A stretch of DNA of 64,000 bases from Spiroplasma platyhelix PALS-1 (GCF_021496725.1 NZ_CP051215.1:496001-560000), one strand, 5' to 3'; positions 1-9,290 are shown, numbered from the stretch's first letter. The notes: generated by a model from the sequence alone, not told the origin. Made by a program: numbers and translations.

Positions 1-642
1 GTTGTCTGAACTAACCATCATACTATTTTGCAATTGCTTTTTAATCTCGCTAACATTCCCTTTAAAAAATTGATCAATTTTACTAATTTGCTCTTGATAG
101 TACGATCAAGGAACTTCTTTAAAACATGCTCCTGAACACTGTCCTAAATGATAGTACAAACATGCCTTACCTAAATTTCCAGCACACTTTCTTAATGGAA
201 TAATTCGTTCTAATAGTTTCAAAATTTCTCTTGCTCCAGTACCATCAGGAAAAGGACCATAGTATCTACCTTGATCTCTTGAAGCTTTACGAACATAGCG
301 ATATTGTGGGTCTTTTTCATTGGTAACTTGGATATAAGGATAGCGCTTATCATCTGCTAGTAAGATGTTGTATTTTGGATGATATTGTTTGATTAAAGTC
401 TGCTCTAAAATCAATGCTTCTTTTTCATTTGTAGTAGTGATGAAGTCTAGACTTCTGATATCGTTTACTAACTGCATTGTTTTGTAATTATTAACTTTAT
501 TTACATAACTGTTGACACGTTTTTTTAATGCCTTCGCTTTACCAACATAAATAATCTCATCGTTGCTATTTTTAAAAATGTAACAACCTGGAACGTTTGG
601 TAGATTCTTAATCTCTTGCATCAACACTTGATTTTTTTTCAT
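1..642 (-). CDS. uvrC: UvrABC excinuclease subunit C, N-terminal 214 residues (3' end off window)
   Basis: UvrC makes the two incisions flanking a lesion in nucleotide excision repair, after loading by UvrA and UvrB. The visible part holds the GIY-YIG nuclease domain: GCY at residues 19-21, IYVGKA at 31-36, the following Arg42 and the EALILE segment with the expected catalytic Glu. A Cys-rich segment (CAGNLGKACLYY...CSGAC) follows at about 153-174. The frame reads through a TGA Trp at about 103-105 and leaves the window at base 1, so the UvrB-binding and C-terminal nuclease domains are not visible. The start is ATG at 642 with a weak GGTG Shine-Dalgarno. It is separated from the upstream gene by a strong terminator and has its own promoter. 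Identity is secure; only the length is unknown. Confidence 0.96.
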
Positions 643-657
643 TTATTCACCAATACT

Positions 658-702
658 TATCAATATATTGATATTATATAACTTTATCGCTTACTGATGC
701 AA
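658..702 (-). promoter_or_regulatory. uvrC promoter with palindrome at the start site
   Basis: On the minus strand TTGCAT (697-702) lies 18 bases from TATAAT (673-678). A perfect 16-base palindrome, TATCAATATATTGATA (658-673), abuts the -10 box and would cover the transcription start, as an operator would. The promoter is inferred from consensus only. Confidence 0.5.
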
Positions 703-708
703 AAACTT

Positions 709-734
709 AAAAAAGCAAGCGAACTTGCTTTTTT
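709..734 (-). terminator. Intrinsic terminator of the FtsK-like gene
   Basis: An 11-bp perfect inverted repeat (709-719 and 724-734) with a 4-base loop has a GCAAG/CTTGC core flanked by A and T runs. The stop codon of the upstream minus-strand gene lies at its edge. It insulates uvrC from the pnp-rnj-ftsK-like cluster. Confidence 0.85.
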
Positions 735-1719
735 AAATATCTTCTGAATTTTCTTTATCTTGAACTTTTGTCTTACTTCTAGTAATTTGACCAAAAGGAG
801 AAAGAGTTCCACTTTCTTGTATGACATCTTGTAGAATTTTTTCTTTATTACGTTCCTTTGGCACTGTTGTTTTTACTGGTTTAGGTTTAGGTTGCTGTTG
901 CTGCAAAGTTTCTTTTCTTGGTGCTCTAGGTGTTCGAACTGTTTGCTTAATTATTGTGTCTTCTGTATCTATTTGAGTTTTATGTTGCAATGATTTTTCA
1001 CTAATACGATTAATTCTTCGCTTTTTAATATAGTTAATTAGTGGCATTAAGAAGAAGAAAATAATCATTAATAGTAAATGAGGTTTGCCGACTAAGATTC
1101 ATGAAAGACCAATAAAAAGTAAAATTGAACTAATAGCCAACACATTGATAAAACCACCAAAAGCAGTAATATAAATTAAAAAGTTAGCAACAATCCCTCC
1201 AGTTGCAAAACTAGGAAAGAAACTTTCAACACTATTTCAATCAGTAAAAGAGATTGGTTGAGCAAAAAAGCCATAGTAATTATTAATTATTGTTGTATTT
1301 CATCATTTAAAAAAATAAGCCGATAAATCTTCAAACTGATAAAAATATAAATCTTTTCAGAGAAGCATATTCTTATTATTGATTATGATACTGATATTTT
1401 GAACAAATCAAGAAATAATAAAGAATGTAAAAAGCATTCCAATAATAAATGATGCTTTAATCCGAAAATAAAAATTAAAAAAGATTGGTAGTAAGACCAC
1501 AAATAAGAATCCGTAAACTAAATACTTACTTCAACCAAAAAGAAAAGTAAAAAGAAAATCATCAAATAATTTTCCAACTGCTGATAAGCGAAAAAAACTA
1601 ATAAATAGAAAAGCTAAAAAAACTAAACTAAAAAATAATATTGCTACTTCATCGCCACGAATTCCAATTCTCTTAACCTTAATTCTAGTTCTTTTTTCTA
1701 ACTGCTTTTCTGCCATCAT
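733..1719 (-). CDS. FtsK/SpoIIIE-like N-terminal membrane domain, motor absent
   Basis: This gene encodes 328 residues read continuously through several TGA Trp codons; I checked the 1021-1560 stretch for TAA/TAG and found none. A basic N-terminus is followed by hydrophobic segments at about 25-45 and 60-100. Two more lie at about 155-195, around a GGIVANFLIYITAFGGF-type stretch typical of the FtsK four-TM domain, and another near 215. From about 225 to the end comes a charged, Gln/Pro/Lys-rich linker (QQQQPKPKPVK). FtsK and SpoIIIE continue for about 450 more residues with the RecA-like DNA translocase and gamma domain; here translation stops at a terminator. The position after pnp and RNase J matches the Bacillus pnpA-rnjB-spoIIIE order. 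The family is assigned from topology and synteny, so a lineage-specific membrane protein remains possible. The start may be ATG at 1719 or 1716. Confidence 0.6.
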
Positions 1720-1735
1720 TTACCCCTTTACAATT

Positions 1736-3562
1736 TTAAATTTCATTAATCACTGGTAGAATCATCGGAACTTTTCCAGTTTCTTTTTTTAAAAAATCTT
1801 GTAATTCTAATTTGATACGGTTTTTTATTTCTAAAGTATTAAAGCTATTACTTTGTTGCGCTTTCTCAACAATTTTAATGATGATATTTTGGATGTTTTT
1901 TAACATTGTATCATTATTTGTTAAATAAACAACCCCTCGCATTTGTGCATCAACTAAAGAAACTATTTCTTTTGTTTTACGATCAATGGTTAGTCCTGTA
2001 ATCAAAACACCATCACTCATCAATTTTCTTCTCTCTTCAATCACAATAGCACCAATGTCACCAACACCAATCCCATCAACATAAACATCTCCTGTTGTAA
2101 TTAAATTAGGATTAGTCTTTTGACGTAAATTAGTATTGTAAGAAGCATCACTTAAAGCACCATTATTAAAATTAAGAATTTCGCCGTTGTCTTGAATTAA
2201 AGCATTATTGTGTAGAACTCCTGCTTCAATGGCAGCATTTCTAGCAGCATTAAAATGTTTGTACAATCCTTTAATTGGCACAAAATATTTCGGTTCCAAC
2301 ATATTAGTTAGCAATTTAATATCTTCATATGAAGCATGCAAATCTAATGCTTGCTTTTCAGAAATACTAATCACCTTAACATCTGTTCTGGCTAATTCAT
2401 CTAATGTTGCTGCATGTGCTAACTCATTTCCTGGAATTGGTGGAGTTGCCAAGATAACTGTATCATCAGCTGTTAAAGTTAGTTCATCATCATTGTTTGT
2501 CGCAATTTTAGTCATCTTAGCAAACAATCTTTCACCACTACCAGTAACAATGATCACATTATCTTTACTTTTAGCTGCTTCTTGTAAGGAAATAATCTTA
2601 ATCTTACTTTTTGATTTCTCACCAGGATTAAAAGTAAAATTAAATCCTTTGATATTTAGTTTTTCTTGACTCTTACTATCGCTATTGTTAGCAATCGCAT
2701 GTAAAATTTCACTCAAAGTACGACCATGAATTGCCACTTTTCTTTCTGAACCTGTTTCATACATTGCTTGAAAAATTTCATTAATTCTAAACAAGTCTTG
2801 ATCGTAACAAGCTAAGATAATTCTTCCTGGAGCTTCTTTGATAATTGGCTCAATTAAACTTTGAATTTTATGATGTGGGGCAGTAAAGTCTTTTCTTGCA
2901 GCAGTAATTGCTTCTGAAATCAACAATAAAATTTGATTAGTTTTGTTGACACTACGAATTTTAGCAATACGATTAAGATTCATAGTAAAGTCATTATTTT
3001 CCTTACCATCAAAAATATAATCTGCCAGATAGAAAATTGTTTCATCAGCATAATTTTTTTCATTTTCTCTTAAAGGTTTATTTCTGCTATGAATTGCAAA
3101 ACCTAAACTACCTGGAATTGAACTTGTTGTGTTGAATGTATCAATGAAAACATTAATATCATCAAAATAAATTCTGTCATTTGTCTTAACAATATTAAGT
3201 TTAATATTACTACTATTGATGAAACGAAAATACTTTAGTTTTTGTTCAATCATAAATTTTGTTAGTTCACTACTATAAATATCAATTTTATACTTACCAT
3301 CTTTTGTCAAATCTCTTAAAAGATAAGGTAGAGCACCAAAATTATCATCTGAAGGTTTACTAATAAAAATCCCCTTAATGCGATGTCTATTTTCTTTTAA
3401 ATAAGAGAAGTCAGGAATAATCACATCAATCCCTAACATTTCTCGTTCTGGAAACTTTAAGCCAACATCAAAAACAAAAATATTATTATTAATCTCAATT
3501 AAATATAAATTTTTGCCACGTTCATCTAGTCCGCCTAAAGCTACAAATTTAATTTTTGCCAT
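1736..3562 (-). CDS. rnjB: RNase J-type beta-CASP protein with lost zinc ligands (RNase J2-like)
   Basis: This 608-residue protein has full RNase J length and architecture: metallo-beta-lactamase fold, beta-CASP insert and the C-terminal domain ending PMILPVI. RNase J is a 5'-3' exo/endoribonuclease in mRNA decay and rRNA maturation. The metal site is largely gone. The family motif HGHEDH appears as KPSDDN within FISKPSDDNFGALPYL, the TTHSIPDS histidine is Ser in TTSSIPGS, and PIHGEY is PIKGLY. The Asp of the GDFKFD motif survives as ADYIFD. The protein therefore probably does not cut RNA itself and may act as a partner or scaffold, going further than Bacillus RNase J2, whose motif is only partly altered. 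It lies just downstream of pnp on the same strand, matching rnjB synteny. There are no TGA Trp codons in the gene. Confidence 0.85.
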   Translation of the reverse strand: MAKIKFVALGGLDERGKNLYLIEINNNIFVFDVGLKFPEREMLGIDVIIPDFSYLKENRHRIKGIFISKPSDDNFGALPYLLRDLTKDGKYKIDIYSSELTKFMIEQKLKYFRFINSSNIKLNIVKTNDRIYFDDINVFIDTFNTTSSIPGSLGFAIHSRNKPLRENEKNYADETIFYLADYIFDGKENNDFTMNLNRIAKIRSVNKTNQILLLISEAITAARKDFTAPHHKIQSLIEPIIKEAPGRIILACYDQDLFRINEIFQAMYETGSERKVAIHGRTLSEILHAIANNSDSKSQEKLNIKGFNFTFNPGEKSKSKIKIISLQEAAKSKDNVIIVTGSGERLFAKMTKIATNNDDELTLTADDTVILATPPIPGNELAHAATLDELARTDVKVISISEKQALDLHASYEDIKLLTNMLEPKYFVPIKGLYKHFNAARNAAIEAGVLHNNALIQDNGEILNFNNGALSDASYNTNLRQKTNPNLITTGDVYVDGIGVGDIGAIVIEERRKLMSDGVLITGLTIDRKTKEIVSLVDAQMRGVVYLTNNDTMLKNIQNIIIKIVEKAQQSNSFNTLEIKNRIKLELQDFLKKETGKVPMILPVINEI

Positions 3563-3639
3563 TTCTTTCTCACCTATTCATAATAAAAATTTAATAATTA
3601 AATTATTGTATCATTATTAATTATTTTGAAAATCCACCC

Positions 3640-3663
3640 TACACATACACACCTATATGTGTA
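3640..3663. repeat. Inverted repeat between pnp and the RNase J gene
   Basis: TACACATA (3640-3647) and TATGTGTA (3656-3663) form an 8-bp perfect inverted repeat with an 8-base spacer in the 157-base pnp/RNase J gap. No T tract follows on the minus strand, so it is not a standard terminator. An mRNA processing hairpin or an operator are possible readings. Confidence 0.4.
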
Positions 3664-3719
3664 AAAGTTACTAATAATTAAATTTTATCATTAAATCAAT
3701 CATAAAATTACTTTTTTAT

Positions 3720-5831
3720 TTATTTAATAATTTCTAAATCAATTTTACCTTTATCATTAATTTTTGCTACCTTAACATTAAAGTTATCACTAACCTTAAC
3801 AACATCATTTAAGTTTTCAATCTTCTTTTCAAAAAACTTTGAAAATTGTGAAATATGAATTAAACCATCTGTGTTATTTTTTAAATTTATAAAAGCACCA
3901 AAGTTTAAAATCTTAATCACACTACCAGCAAATTCATCACCAACTTGAATTGGTTTGACATTAATAATTTCATCAATTAATTTTCAAGCTGCTTCAACGG
4001 CTGCTTGATCTTGATGATAAATTAAAATTCGTCCATCTTCTTCAATATCAATCTTAACATTATTTGCTTGACTAATAATTTTATTGATTACTTTACCACC
4101 TGTACCAATAATTTCTCTAATCTTATCAACAGGCACTTGCTTTTGGAGAATCTTTGGCGCATTCGCTGCTAGTTGTGTTCTTGGCTTATCGATTACTTGA
4201 TTCATACTATCCAAAATTGCTAAACGTCCCACTTGTGCTTGTTGCAATGCTTCTGAAAGAATCTTAAAATCAAGTCCAGAAATTTTGATATCCATTTGTA
4301 AGGCACAAATTCCTTTAGTTGTTCCAGCAACTTTAAAATCCATGTCTCCTAAATGATCTTCTAAACCTTGAATATCTGTTAGTACAACATACTGATCTTT
4401 TGCTTTAATTAAGCCCATAGCAATTCCTGCTATTGGTGCTTTAGTTGGTACACCTGCTGCCATTAAAGCTAAACTTGACGCACAAATTGCTGCTTGAGAA
4501 GTTGAACCATTAGATGATAGAACTTCTGAAACAATACGAATTGTGTATGGGAAATCTTGTTCATTAGGAATCATTTGTAATAAAGCTTTTTCTCCTAATG
4601 CTCCATGTCCCACTTCTCTTCTTGATGGTTTACCCATTCTTCCTGTTTCACCCACTGAAAATGGTGGAAAATTGTAATGATGCATAAAACGCTTAGAGTC
4701 ATCTTTTCCTAAGTCATCAATGATCTGATGCTCTGCTAGTGCACCTAAAGTAACAATTGATAGTACTTGAGTTTCACCACGATTAAAAATCGCACTACCA
4801 TGGACAATTGGCAAGATATCTATCTTACTTGATAGTGGTCTAATTTGATTAATCTTACGACCATCAATACGGTGATTAGTTGAAAGAATCATCTCTCTCA
4901 TTGTAACTTTTAATAAGTCTTCTAGACCATTATGAATAAACTTAAGTGTTTCTGCTTCTTTAGCTCCATCAGTTATTCAAGTTGGATTAGCACTGAAAAA
5001 TGCTGTTTTTGCTAATTCAAAAATTGTTTTAAATTTATTGCTTCGGCCTTTTTTATCAGTAATTTTACTAAGTTCATCAACTTGCGGTTGATAGTTCTTT
5101 AAAAAACTAGCAATTTCATCAGGAATTAAAAGTAATGGTAATTCAACTTTTGGATTATTAATTGCTTTGATAACTTCTGTTTGAAAACCAATTAAACTTT
5201 TAATCTTTGTGTGTGCTAATTCAATTGCTTCTAGCAAGTCTGCTTCAGCAATCTCTGCTGCTGATGCTTCAATCATATTAATTGCATCAACTGTTCCTCC
5301 AACAATTAATTCTAATTCTGAATCAATTAATTGTTGTTTAGAAGGATTGATAATTCATTGATTATTAATTCTACCAACAACAACAGTTGCTGTTGGTCCT
5401 TGAAATGGTAACCCACTTAATGCTAATGCCAAACTTGTTGCAAAAGCTGAAACAAAACGAACATCACAATCTTCACTTAAAGCTAAAACATTGTTCACTA
5501 CTTGTACTTCATAATTAAAACCTTCTGGAAACAATGGTCTAATTGAACGATCAATTAATCTGGCACATAAAGTTGCATACTCACCTGGAAACCCTTCACG
5601 CTTTAAAAATCCCCCAGGAATTCTGCCAATTGAATATAGTTTTTCTTGAAAAACTACTGTTAATGGGAAAAAGTCTTGATTGATACTATTATCATTATAA
5701 TTCACAGTTGTCAACACAACAGTGTCACCATATCGCAAAGTAACTGCTTGTGCAGATAAATTAGCCATCTGTCCTAACTCAATTACTAAATCTTGCTCAG
5801 CAAAAGAGAATTTAAAATTTTTTTCTGTCAT
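3720..5831 (-). CDS. pnp: Polyribonucleotide nucleotidyltransferase (PNPase)
   Basis: This 703-residue phosphorolytic 3'-5' exoribonuclease is a central mRNA decay enzyme. Four open segments in one frame are joined by TGA Trp codons. The first RNase PH domain (residues 1-140) carries the FFPLTV...GRIPGGF...[15 protein letters not shown] segment. An alpha-helical linker follows, then the second RNase PH domain with [23 protein letters not shown] and [14 protein letters not shown] domain (IIGTGGKVI) and an S1 domain at the C-terminus ([18 protein letters not shown]) complete the family layout. The start is ATG at 5831; the AAGGAG at 5845-5850 lies about 13 bases upstream, which is long. It leads a minus-strand run with the RNase J-like gene. 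Confidence 0.98.
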
Positions 5832-5876
5832 TAAATTATTTACGCTCCTTAAAAATGTAGAAATCTTCTATAGTGC

Positions 5877-5885
5877 ATTATAACA
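5877..5885 (-). promoter_or_regulatory. Extended -10 promoter of pnp
   Basis: Minus-strand TGTTATAAT is a perfect extended -10 (TGnTATAAT), about 45 bases upstream of the pnp start. No good -35 box lies 17 bases further upstream, as expected for an extended -10 promoter. Confidence 0.55.
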
Positions 5886-5931
5886 TAAATAAAAACTGGT
5901 AAAATTATAAAAAAGCAAAATGGAGGAAAAA

Positions 5932-6246
5932 ATGTTCCAGAAAAAGAAAAAAGATAATTATGAGATCACAAAAAAAGAATTTGAAGAAATTAAAGACCAA
6001 GCTTTACTAATTGATGTTCGAGATCCTGAAGAATTTCAAATACTCAAAAAAATACCTAATTCAATTAATATTCCCTATCGCAAGCTAATCGCTGACCCAA
6101 CTAAATTCATTCCTGATAAAGAAGCAATTGTTGTTACAATTTGTAACGCTGGACATCGATCAACTGCAGCAGCACAATCGCTAAGAGAACAAGGCTATGC
6201 TAATAGCTATGTTCTCATGCTCGGAATCTATGGTTACTACAAATAA
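5932..6246 (+). CDS. Single-domain rhodanese-like protein
   Basis: This 104-residue cytoplasmic protein has the rhodanese fold used for sulfur transfer. The active-site loop CNAGHRS begins at Cys71 and fits the CxxGxR loop, so the persulfide-forming Cys is present. The substrate-side motif LLIDVRDPEEF lies at 25-35. An ATG at 5920 overlaps GGAGG (5922-5926), so that sequence serves as the Shine-Dalgarno and the real start is the ATG at 5932, six bases downstream. The gene is monocistronic, divergent from pnp, and ends at a terminator shared with the convergent EIIB-like gene. The sulfur acceptor cannot be told from the sequence. Confidence 0.9.
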   Translation: MFQKKKKDNYEITKKEFEEIKDQALLIDVRDPEEFQILKKIPNSINIPYRKLIADPTKFIPDKEAIVVTICNAGHRSTAAAQSLREQGYANSYVLMLGIYGYYK

Positions 6247-6272
6247 AAAAGCATCTATAGCGATGCTTTTTT
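6245..6272. terminator. Bidirectional terminator
   Basis: An 11-bp inverted repeat (6245-6255 and 6262-6272) with A and T runs and a GCATC/GATGC core lies between the convergent rhodanese and EIIB-like genes. The TAG of the minus gene (6255-6257) lies inside it. Confidence 0.85.
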
Positions 6273-6671
6273 ATTTTCTGTATTTAAAGTAACTAAATCG
6301 TTAATCATGCCACTAAGATCACTTGCATAACCACCTAAGATAACGCTAACGCTATCACTTTGATCAAAAATTCCACGATTTCTTATTTTTTTTAATTCAT
6401 TAAAGTCAACTTTTTTATGATCAGCAATATAAACTTTAATCTTAGTATTTGAAGCTGATGCACTAACAACGTTATCAATCCCACCAAAAATATCAACAAA
6501 CTTATCTAGTTTAATTGGCATTCTTACTTTCTTGGTCTTTTTAGTTGTCACAAATCCTTGTTGACGCAACTTCTTGGCACGTACAACATTTCACACTCAA
6601 AGAAAAACACTAAATGCTGCAAAAAGCAAAGCTGATGCTAATAAAATAATCTGTCATACTGGCACATTCAT
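6255..6671 (-). CDS. Membrane-anchored PTS EIIB-like protein lacking the phosphoryl cysteine
   Basis: This gene encodes 138 residues. An N-terminal transmembrane helix (about 6-28) is followed by a basic stretch and a domain resembling the EIIB domain of glucose-type PTS permeases. The key pattern is FGGIDNVVSASASNTKIKVYI, then KKIRNRGIFDQSDSVSVILGGYASDL, where active EIIB domains have a G-G-xxNI-xx-xDACxTRLR pattern. The acceptor Cys is replaced by Ser/Ala, so phosphotransfer is not expected. Upstream of the internal Met at 6569 the frame continues through TGA Trp codons to ATG 6671; GTG 6665 is an alternative that spaces better from AGGTGA. It sits just downstream of nadK. A sensory or structural role is possible but unproven. 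Confidence 0.65.
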
Positions 6672-6687
6672 CACCTGATTTTAAAAA

Positions 6688-7503
6688 TTAAAATTGAATA
6701 AAAGAATTATTCAATTTCTTAATTAAAGAAATATTATTAGTTTTAAAAGCAAAAATTTTCAATGTTTGATTAGAAATTTTAACTTTTATCTCACTGACTA
6801 GTTTATCATAAAAATCAAAAGTATCAACTACTAAATGATTATTACTTAATTTTTCTTTTTCTGTTGCTTGTAGTTTTAAAGTCACAACTTGATTGTAATC
6901 AAGAATTAATGGTGCTCTAAGACTACGATGCATATTGTTGTTAACTGGAAATAATTCTTGATACTCCATCAATCTTGCTGATGATAAGATAACTGCTCCA
7001 CCCGCAGTTTTCATCAATCCTGTTGAACCTGTTTTAGTTGAAAAAATCAGACCGCTACCAGAAAAAACTTGTAACAATTCATTATTAAGCAAAACATCAC
7101 ATCTTAATGTTTGACTAAAATTAACTAAGCGAACTTCATTAATTGCATAAAGAATTTTACTATTCATTTCAACTTCTAATAAATCAAGTTCGTTAACAAC
7201 TAATTTATCAGCATCATTTGCTAAAGCTTCAACAACTCTATCAACATCAGTAATGGCAAAATTATGATAGAAACCAATTTTTCCTTGCTTGAAAGTAATA
7301 AATTTAACTCTATCTAAGTGTTGATTGTACTTATTAACGCCCTTTAAAAAAGTACCATCGCCACCAATAATAAAAACAAGATCAGGAGATACATTATTTT
7401 CTTTTGCTTTGATTTTCTTTAATTTTTGCTTTAAAGATAAAGCAACTTTTTTTGAATCTTGATAGTCATTTGTTAAAACTGCAAATTGATAACTAGCACT
7501 CAT
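6688..7503 (-). CDS. nadK: NAD kinase
   Basis: This 271-residue enzyme phosphorylates NAD to NADP. The family GGDGT motif is GGDGTFL starting at residue 47, with Asp49 as the catalytic base candidate. The second conserved segment is the glycine-rich STKTGSTGLMKTAGGAVI, equivalent to the TPTGSTAY region, and is well kept though divergent. Length and order match bacterial NadK. It lies 45 bases downstream of spx on the same strand, and the EIIB-like gene follows after 16 bases, so the three may be cotranscribed. No strong Shine-Dalgarno is seen. Confidence 0.93.
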   Translation of the reverse strand: MSASYQFAVLTNDYQDSKKVALSLKQKLKKIKAKENNVSPDLVFIIGGDGTFLKGVNKYNQHLDRVKFITFKQGKIGFYHNFAITDVDRVVEALANDADKLVVNELDLLEVEMNSKILYAINEVRLVNFSQTLRCDVLLNNELLQVFSGSGLIFSTKTGSTGLMKTAGGAVILSSARLMEYQELFPVNNNMHRSLRAPLILDYNQVVTLKLQATEKEKLSNNHLVVDTFDFYDKLVSEIKVKISNQTLKIFAFKTNNISLIKKLNNSFIQF

Positions 7504-7548
7504 TTTTAATATCCATTCTTTTTCTAATTCTAACTATATTAAATTATA

Positions 7549-7944
7549 TTAAAATATTTTGTAATAGTCATCAAATTCCTTTTCTAAATTGTCTCTTAAA
7601 AATAATTCAATTTCATCTTCGTTGTATCCGATTTGAATTCTCTTTTTATCTTCTTGTAAAATAATTGGTCTCTTTAACACTGTTGGTGAAGTTTTAATCA
7701 ATTCATAAACTTCTTTCATTCTTAAATTTTCAATGTTCACAGCATGCATTTTAATAAATTTAGCTCGACTAGAAACAATATCATGAACACCATTAGGAAC
7801 AAATTGTAACAATACTTTAATTTCACTCTCAGTCAGCGGATTTTGAATAATATTACGTTTTATATAAGGAATTTTATGTTTATCAAAAAACTGAATCACT
7901 TTCTTAGAAGATAAGCAACTAGGAGAAACATAAACTTTTATCAT
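7549..7944 (-). CDS. spx: Spx/ArsC-family RNA polymerase-binding regulator
   Basis: This 131-residue protein belongs to the Spx branch of the ArsC-like thioredoxin fold, which binds the RNA polymerase alpha C-terminal domain and redirects transcription during oxidative stress. The N-terminus MIKVYVSPSC and the RPII motif (about 92-95) are typical. The redox motif of Bacillus Spx is Cys10-x-x-Cys13; here it reads CLSS, so Cys10 is kept but the resolving Cys is Ser13 and no intramolecular disulfide can form there. Related CxxS proteins occur in other Firmicutes and Mollicutes. The adjacent nadK gene suggests a link to redox balance. Confidence 0.88.
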   Translation of the reverse strand: MIKVYVSPSCLSSKKVIQFFDKHKIPYIKRNIIQNPLTESEIKVLLQFVPNGVHDIVSSRAKFIKMHAVNIENLRMKEVYELIKTSPTVLKRPIILQEDKKRIQIGYNEDEIELFLRDNLEKEFDDYYKIF

Positions 7945-8249
7945 TTTCTTTACCCATACCCTTTATCTAAATTTTCCTAAAAGTTTAGTCTTTTTTTAAA
8001 TTTTTAACTTATTATTATTTGTTTAATAAACCCGATTCATTTTAATAATTAATTTTTATCTTACCCCTCCTAAACAATAATTAATTTCTATTATTTAGAT
8101 AAAATTATATAATATTTTCCATTTGATACTTGATTTATGATTAGTGCAACTAAACTTGTCAAATCTTCAAGTTTTAAAGATAATATTAGAATATTTACTA
8201 ATAAATAAGTTAAAATAAAGTATATAAATCATTATAGGAGTGAAAATTA
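7945..8249. other. Intergenic region between divergent spx and trpS
   Basis: This is 305 bases of very AT-rich sequence with divergent promoters. A minus-strand TATAAT at 8104-8109 could serve spx and would give a leader of about 150 bases. AGGAGGGG on the minus strand (8064-8071) looks like a strong Shine-Dalgarno but no ORF starts behind it. An 11-base direct repeat, ATAATTAATTT, occurs near 8045 and 8077. No T-box sequence was seen upstream of trpS. The trpS Shine-Dalgarno is TAGGAG just before 8250. Confidence 0.5.
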
Positions 8250-9260
8250 ATGAAAAAACGTGTCCTTTCTGGCGTGACCAGTACTGGAAAACTAACACTA
8301 GGCAATTATTTAGGTGCAATTAGCAATTTTGTTAAGTTGCAAACAGAAAATGAATTATTCATTTTTATTGCCAACCTTCATGCCATTACAATTCCCATTG
8401 CTAAAAAAGAATTAGCAACAAACACATTAGAAATTGCTGCTTGATACTTTGCTTGCGGAATTGATCCTAACGTTGCTAATGTTTTTGTTCAATCAGATGT
8501 TTTAGAACATACACAATTAAGCTATATCTTATTATGCAACAGCTATTTAGGTGAATTAGAACGCATGACTCAATTTAAAGATAAAATGCAAAAAACAAAA
8601 CAACAAAACAAAACTATCAGTATTCCAACTGGATTATTAGTTTATCCAACCTTAATGGCAGCAGATATCTTATTATACGAACCTGATCTTGTTCCTGTTG
8701 GTAGCGATCAAACTCAACACTTAGAACTAACAAAAACTCTAGCAGAAAGACTCAATGCTAAGTATCAAGCGAATCTATTTAAAATTCCTCAACAATATCA
8801 AGCACAACATTCACACAGAATTATGAGTTTACAAGATCCAACTAAAAAAATGTCAAAGTCTGATGATAATCCAAAAAATGTTATTTTTCTATCTGATGAT
8901 CTAAACACAATAACAGAAAAAATTAAAAAAGCTGTTACTGATTCAGAAAATATTATTAAATACGATATAGAAAAGAAACCAGGAGTTAGTAACTTACTAG
9001 CAATTTATGCTAGCATCACTAATAAGACAATTGCTGAAGCAGAAAGTTATTTTGCTAGCAAAGATTACAGTTTTTTAAAAACTGAAATCATCACAACAAT
9101 TCACAATCTACTAGCACCAATTCAAGAAAAGCAACAAAAATATTTATCTGATCAAGCATCCCTAATAAAATTATTGCAACAAGGTGCAGAAAATGCTAAA
9201 AAAATTGCTGCTAGCAAACTCCAAGAAGTACAAAAAGCAATTGGCATCAACTATCAATAG
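8250..9260 (+). CDS. trpS: Tryptophanyl-tRNA synthetase
   Basis: This 336-residue class I aminoacyl-tRNA synthetase charges tRNA-Trp. In this organism the set should include a UCA-anticodon tRNA that reads TGA. The ATP-binding segment near the N-terminus (SGVTSTGKLTLGNYLGA, residues 7-23) corresponds to the HIGH region, and the second signature is an intact KMSKS in KKMSKSDDNPKN. The indole-recognition region and GSDQTQHLELT are present. The gene itself contains a TGA at 8442-8444, so its own translation needs the TGA-reading tRNA. A terminator-free gap of 30 bases leads to the HAD phosphatase gene. Confidence 0.98.
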
Positions 9261-9290
9261 TTTCTGAACCTATCAGAAAGGACAAAATAA

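Noticed and set aside
733-1068. A separate hypothetical gene starting at 1068
   Set aside because: The frame is open upstream through TGA Trp codons to 1719, so it is the tail of the FtsK-like gene.
2208-2669. Plus-strand open frame of 153 codons inside the RNase J gene
   Set aside because: It lies antisense to a well-supported gene and has no Shine-Dalgarno or family similarity; it is a shadow of the AT-rich coding strand.
8064-8071. AGGAGGGG on the minus strand in the spx leader
   Set aside because: No start codon lies at a usable distance and the following frames close at once; a hidden leader peptide is not supported.
7945-8249. Possible T-box leader upstream of trpS
   Set aside because: No T-box core sequence or antiterminator hairpin is visible.
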